Assembly: GCA_019137255.1 (NCBI GenBank)
Contig: WPDH01000247.1
Coordinates: 62,001 to 126,000, forward strand
Length of the DNA stretch: 64,000 bases
Reading direction: 5' to 3'
Origin: Corinectria fuckeliana
Lineage: Eukaryota > Ascomycota > Sordariomycetes > Hypocreales > Nectriaceae
Notes under the pieces: model-generated
Told to the model about the DNA's origin: nothing
The model's database searches: none
What the model saw: only the letters and a program-made list of their open reading frames with translations
Program-made: the position numbers and the translations under genes
Shown here: positions 61,198 through 64,000 of the stretch, in pieces
How the letters are laid out: the number at the start of each line of letters is the position of its first letter
How positions within the stretch are numbered: the stretch's first letter is position 1

Positions 61198-61674
61198 ATG
61201 CTCTTCAACCGGCAGTATCTTTGCGTAGCGCTGGCGTACATGGCCCTACCTCTGTAAGCCCGGGCAAGCAATGCAACCAGATTCGAATCCTCGCTAACCA
61301 AGACAGTGCACTCGCCGATCAGCACGCCAAGTGCTACTGCGCCGTGGGCGGGTTATCTAACCAGTGTCTAACCACCAAAGCCTGCGACATTTACAAGACG
61401 GCCAAGCCGGTCTTTGAGGACAACCCGCAGGACGTCAATGTCACGATGCTGTGGGAGGTGAGTAGTCCCAACAAGGCCGAGCCATGCTTCAACGTCTAAT
61501 TGCTTACTTTACTTCCTCGTGCAGGTATGTGCCAGTATTGCCAAGAACGCGGAAGGTCGCATGCAGTACGTGTCTGGGTTTGGTGGCAACGAATTCGGGG
61601 ACTCCTGTAAAGAAGCAGTGAGCGCGGGTGGTTGCGGTGATACGAGCGGAGAGCTTGAATCCAATTGCGACTAA
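61198..61674 (+). CDS. Small secreted cysteine-rich protein, 118 aa
   Basis: Three exons (61198-61253, 61307-61457, 61525-61674) join in phase to 118 aa. Introns have canonical GTAAGC/GACAG and GTGAGT/TGCAG borders. The N-terminus is a signal peptide (MLFNRQYLCVALAYMALPLALA) followed by a mature protein with eight cysteines (KCYCAVGG, NQCLTTKACD, EVCASI, DSCKEA, GGCGD, SNCD), giving probably four disulfides. This is the profile of a small secreted cysteine-rich, effector-like protein. The family is not recognised. It lies inside the asc cluster but has no evident biosynthetic role and its promoter lacks the cluster motif. Confidence 0.78.
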
Positions 61675-62280
61675 GGTTGCCAATTGTCGGCGCTGTCTAT
61701 GATGGTAATGGAACGATACACTGGTGAAGGAACTCGCATAGTGAATGGGGACGTGGTTGCATTTAGCCCCTAACATCCCTTAGGTAGTCTTTTTATCTAG
61801 GGACCAAGGTAGTTTGGGAGCTGGACTGGTAGATTCTTATAGTTTGATGTTTCTATGATCGGGAATGAAATTGAGCTCTCAATGGCATGGAAACTTGCAT
61901 CTTTAACATACGGGCGATCCCGAGGCCGGTCAAGTCCCATGAATGCTTGTTCAAAGGCGATCACAGCACCGAGTGAAGCTTTGAATTAATCTCGAATCAA
62001 CCATCAGCTACAACATAGTCGCCGTTTTTTCCCACAAGAGATGATTTATTAAAGCTCTACATACTTCGGTAAAGGCAAGGTGAGAGGGAGTGAATGCCTC
62101 GTCCGCTTGCACCATGCATTACTCTTGACCTCAGATCACTCAGGAAGCTTATAGTATGTTAGGCCTCCCAAGGTAAAATAACCAGCTACCCTATGTTTAG
62201 ACCCCAGAAATCAACCACGCTGTTGATACAAGCCGTGAAAACCCCCCTTCATTATTGATTTTGCGTGTTTGACTACTGCT
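61675..62280. other. Spacer between secreted-protein gene and ascF
   Basis: Convergent 3' regions of the small secreted protein (+) and ascF (-). No gene, repeat or RNA gene is seen. Confidence 0.55.
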
Positions 62281-63147
62281 TCAAAGACCTTTTGCCGAAT
62301 TCCGCGGCGCTGCCTTCCGTCCATCGGGAAGCATCCTCTCGTGACGTCTAATCTTGGCAAAGATGATGGCGTACAAGATGTCGCAAACAGTCGTCACGCC
62401 CCAGAGAAAAACACCTGGCGCACTCATAAAGTACCCATGAGCCTCTGTCCAAGTGTACCAGGCCCAGCCGTAGTTGATGTTCAAGCCCACTAGGGTACCC
62501 AAGAAACGCAGAGTCCTGTTCGCAGAGAGGCCTAGGTTAGTGATGGAGCATGGCTGCGGAGAATGGTGATGGACGTACCAGATTGACCAGCTTACTCCTC
62601 CGGTGTGTTGCCTGGTGACCAACTGCGCCAGAGATGAAGTCGAGACAATAACCTGACACACGGACACAGCCCAGAAAGCCATCTCAGTGGCATCTTGCCC
62701 CTCAACTCCACGGTAGACCTTCCCGCTCTTCATAGCAATGTGGTTGCCCATCCACCACGACGCAAAACTCCAGTGCGCCGCAGCACACAGAATCACCAGG
62801 GCGAAGAGGATCTTGCCCAGGTTCCGACCGACCATGGGCGCGTGCGTCCACTCCTCCCTGCCGTAGCGCAGGGTACAGTAGACGATGGGGATGTCGATGA
62901 GCATCCAGATGACCATGGCGGTCCTCTCGTGCGGCGCGTCTGCCACGGCCAGCGCGTACACCATCTCCCAGGCGAAGTTGTTGGCGAGGGCGAACAGCGG
63001 CATGCCGTAGGACTTGGTGCGCAGGCCCTGGCGCGCGTAGAGCACGTAGCATAGCGTCCAGGATAGCCCGGCAAAGCCAAAGGTTGCATCGTACACGGGC
63101 TGGAACCAGGGCGTTACGTGCGCCGGGGGAGTGTCGTTGAAACCCAT
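62281..63147 (-). CDS. ascF: Membrane terpene cyclase of the Pyr4/PaxB family (AscF type)
   Basis: Expected to protonate and open the terminal epoxide of ilicicolin A epoxide and cyclise the sesquiterpene tail to give ilicicolin C. Two exons (63147-62579 and 62515-62281) separated by a 63-nt intron (donor GTACGT, branch CACTAAC, acceptor GAACAG) give 267 aa, a usual length for this family. About seven hydrophobic helices are visible. The acidic residues that act as catalytic acids in the family are present in NNFAWEMVYAL (Glu) and TTVCDILYA (Asp), with DIPIVY between them. The intron is 3n and stop-free, so unspliced RNA would still be open. It is divergent from ascG with a 547-bp shared promoter. 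Confidence 0.87.
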   Translation of the reverse strand: MGFNDTPPAHVTPWFQPVYDATFGFAGLSWTLCYVLYARQGLRTKSYGMPLFALANNFAWEMVYALAVADAPHERTAMVIWMLIDIPIVYCTLRYGREEWTHAPMVGRNLGKILFALVILCAAAHWSFASWWMGNHIAMKSGKVYRGVEGQDATEMAFWAVSVCQVIVSTSSLAQLVTRQHTGGVSWSIWYVHHHSPQPCSITNLGLSANRTLRFLGTLVGLNINYGWAWYTWTEAHGYFMSAPGVFLWGVTTVCDILYAIIFAKIRRHERMLPDGRKAAPRNSAKGL

Positions 63148-63694
63148 TTGGGCGTGGACTGGTGAAGTGACTAGTGAGACGAAGGGAGGTTGATGACGAG
63201 GGGATCTTTGCTGAGAACAGGATCATAAGTCTACACTAAAGAAGCTAACAGAAGTGCAAGTAGATGTGTGCATAGGCATATACCTACGACATGCAACCCT
63301 CTGGCTTGTTTGGAGAGCGCCTGTCGATTATGCATCGGATGAGACGGAAGCGCAGCGTTGGTCCATAATTGGAATACTCCGGCGCCTTTCCGTGGTAGAC
63401 GGCTAGATGACGCCTGAGCAATCAAATGTCCGAATGATGGTCTAACAATTGTAATCAATGTTTTAATCTTCCTGGGCCTACAGCAAACTGTCAGCTTGTT
63501 CGGCGCATTTCCTAGCTTCCGGAAGAGGCTCCACCGTCAGCGTCGACCATCGGGGAATTTGTGCAGTGCTTACTCCGTATCATCAGCCATTGGACACTCA
63601 GTATCTTCTACTAATCTTAGCAACTACATTCTCAAGAAGTGAATATTCCCATTAACTGTTGTATCTCTGAGACTATTTGTTCTAGTCGTGCCCC
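63148..63694. promoter_or_regulatory. Divergent promoter region ascF-ascG
   Basis: 547 bp between divergent starts. It holds one TCGGNNAATT motif (63550) and a near-match TCGGCGCATTTC at 63500-63511, differing by one base in the fixed part. Confidence 0.65.
63550..63561 (+). promoter_or_regulatory. Candidate cluster motif, site 6 (TCGGGGAATTTG)
   Basis: In the ascF-ascG divergent promoter, 145 bp upstream of the ascG ATG. A one-mismatch copy lies 50 bp to its left. Confidence 0.5.
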
Positions 63695-63955
63695 ATGTCT
63701 CAAGCAGTATCACACTTGCTGGCTTCGTGTGGGCTGAAACATTCGAGCACCATGGAATCTGTATCATCCTTTGGCGACAACGCCGTCCAGGCTATTACCT
63801 CGTTCCCGGCTCTTTCTACCGTTGTCGTACTGCTATTGGCAGTGTTGGTCTATCAATCATGCGTCAAGACGAGGGCACCAACACCAGCCCTTCCCGTGGT
63901 AGGCAAGCCGGGATCACACATTACCAAGAACGACATCGTGGAGGGTTCACGCAAA
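63695..63955 (+). CDS. ascG: Cytochrome P450, first exon only (AscG type)
   Basis: The 5' end of a microsomal P450 that in the asc pathway oxidises ilicicolin C to ascochlorin. Exon 1 runs from the ATG at 63695 (a second in-frame ATG at 63752, MESVSSFG, is equally plausible) to a GTAAGC donor at 63956. It encodes a hydrophobic anchor (FPALSTVVVLLLAVLVYQSC) and a Pro-rich hinge (RAPTPALPVVGKPG), typical of a membrane-bound fungal P450 N-terminus. The catalytic part lies beyond the window. The asc assignment rests on the anchor type and on position next to ascF. Confidence 0.75.
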
Positions 63956-64000
63956 GTAAGCACACATGTCCAGCTGCTCTCCTCATCGACACCTGGCTGA

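Noticed and set aside
62695..63226. Frames overlapping ascF in other frames or on the + strand
   Set aside because: They follow codon bias of the ascF exon and contain no recognisable domain.

Overview
The window is genomic DNA of a filamentous ascomycete, probably a sordariomycete and possibly Hypocreales. The evidence is short introns (45-85 nt) with GTRNGY donors and CTRAC branch points, a fungal-type non-reducing PKS, Zn2Cys6 and KP4-like genes, and a 25-kb AT-rich block with the signature of repeat-induced point mutation (RIP).

Layout. 1-5.4 kb: the 3' end of a cation/proton antiporter gene, followed by decayed genes (a Zn2Cys6 regulator, a KP4-like secreted protein, a hypothetical gene with an in-frame stop). 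5.43-30.78 kb: a gene-free RIP-degraded repeat block of nested repeat copies with four short N runs. 30.8-31.3 kb: a broken gene remnant at the block edge. 31.8-64 kb: a meroterpenoid cluster that I recognise as the ascochlorin (asc) pathway. In order it holds ascA (NR-PKS, -), ascB (A-T-R reductase, -), ascC (UbiA prenyltransferase, +), a 5.29-kb Ty1/copia element, ascD (flavin halogenase, -), ascE (P450-CPR fusion, +), three genes for secreted proteins plus an orphan terminal exon, ascF (membrane terpene cyclase, -) and the first exon of ascG (P450, +), cut by the window end.

How the genes work together (established for the Acremonium egyptiacum pathway, transferred here by family and gene order). 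AscA makes orsellinic acid, AscC farnesylates it, AscB reduces the acid to the aldehyde (ilicicolin B, LL-Z1272beta), AscD chlorinates it, AscE epoxidises the terminal farnesyl double bond, AscF opens the epoxide and cyclises, and AscG completes ascochlorin. The ascofuranone-branch genes (ascH, ascI, ascJ) are not in the window.

Main new observations. (1) A motif TCGG-NN-AATT occurs six times, always in the same orientation and only in the four intergenic regions that drive the asc genes. It is a good candidate for the cluster regulator's binding site. (2) The halogenase gene ascD has a reading-phase conflict at its second intron, so its spliced CDS is 3n+1 and chlorination may be lost in this strain. 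(3) The copia element between ascC and ascD has identical LTRs and a perfect 5-bp target duplication, yet carries five in-frame TAG/TAA stops, consistent with light RIP. (4) The N runs in the AT block sit where other copies of the same repeat have about 75-150 bp more sequence, so the assembly there is collapsed.
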